A DNA stretch of 64,000 nt from an uncultured Lachnospiraceae bacterium (lineage in GTDB: Bacteria > Bacillota > Clostridia > Lachnospirales > Lachnospiraceae), in the NCBI GenBank assembly GCA_934330725.1, contig CAKRGM010000008.1, forward strand, positions 22,498-86,497, read 5' to 3'. Under the pieces are notes generated by a model. That model saw nothing but the letters and a program-made list of their open reading frames with translations. It made no database searches and had not been told where the DNA came from. A program made the position numbers and the translations under genes. Positions 62,449 to 64,000 of this stretch are shown piece by piece; positions within the stretch are counted from its first letter, which is position 1, and each line of letters begins with the position of its first letter.

Positions 62449-62477
62449 AATATAATTTTTAACTTAGCGATATGTAA

Positions 62478-63907
<1,430 letters not shown>

Positions 63908-64000
63908 GATTAACATTTTTATTCCAGCTTTGAAAGGTAAATTTATTTTACAGCCTGCCAATTTGGAAGATTCATATTTTTCACATTTCTTATAAATTTA

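Overview
The window looks like a chromosomal segment of a low-GC, spore-forming Clostridia bacterium, most likely of the Lachnospiraceae. The base composition is AT-rich. Shine-Dalgarno sites are strong (GGAGG type). The segment carries the complete spoIIA operon followed by spoVA genes, an anaerobic class III ribonucleotide reductase, a lysine and a TPP riboswitch, and several ABC exporters of the kind common in gut Clostridia. The genus assignment is an inference; there is no rRNA here. No phage, IS transposase or CRISPR array was seen.

Layout. 1-8.3 kb (minus strand): a partial YdcF-like membrane protein, carAB, then an operon of a degenerate ABC ATPase, its membrane partner and an Asp-box surface protein. 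8.6-19 kb: a PAP2-like membrane phosphatase, thiC under a TPP riboswitch with a tandem-repeat leader, a chemotaxis receptor, nrdD with a two-box NrdR operator, a YhaO/YhaN (SbcDC-like) nuclease pair, and a divergent 53-residue small gene. 19-28.5 kb: a YtrB-type ABC pair, KtrAB-like potassium uptake, a HAD phosphatase coupled to CorA, a double-HTH regulator, an Mbeg1-like hydrolase and a NarL-type two-component system. 28.6-32.1 kb: a nested inverted-repeat element, a 16-bp palindrome and a three-gene ABC-2 exporter, probably the target of that two-component system.

32.2-36.6 kb: two identical tRNA-Gly(GCC) genes with near-identical promoters stand as direct repeats around a TetR-controlled MacB/FtsX-type ABC operon. 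The permease of that operon is frameshifted. Matching palindromes precede both tetR and the ABC ATPase gene. 36.7-46.3 kb: a small conserved protein, PepF, DegV, a GNAT protein whose 3' end contains the dapB terminator, dapA-dapB under a lysine riboswitch, a double-OB SSB-like protein, TypA and a small XRE regulator. 46.4-52 kb: an orphan solute-binding lipoprotein, a YigZ/IMPACT protein preceded by a structured dispersed element, and a class A penicillin-binding protein.

52-56.8 kb: spoIIAA-spoIIAB-sigF then spoVAA-AB-AC-AD-AE, with a candidate sigma-G promoter before spoVAA. 56.9-63.8 kb: a zinc-ribbon/TPR membrane protein, a 46-residue gene overlapping folC, folC, an unrecognised 529-residue coiled-coil protein, a lipoprotein and glutamate dehydrogenase.

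The least explained signals are non-coding. They are a family of 5' elements ending in GGAATGGAGATTAGTATG at several gene starts, a 126-bp nested palindrome with 16-bp perfect terminal repeats, an 8-unit tandem repeat inside the thiC leader, a 35-nt sequence present twice 42 kb apart, and the tRNA-flanked ABC cassette.
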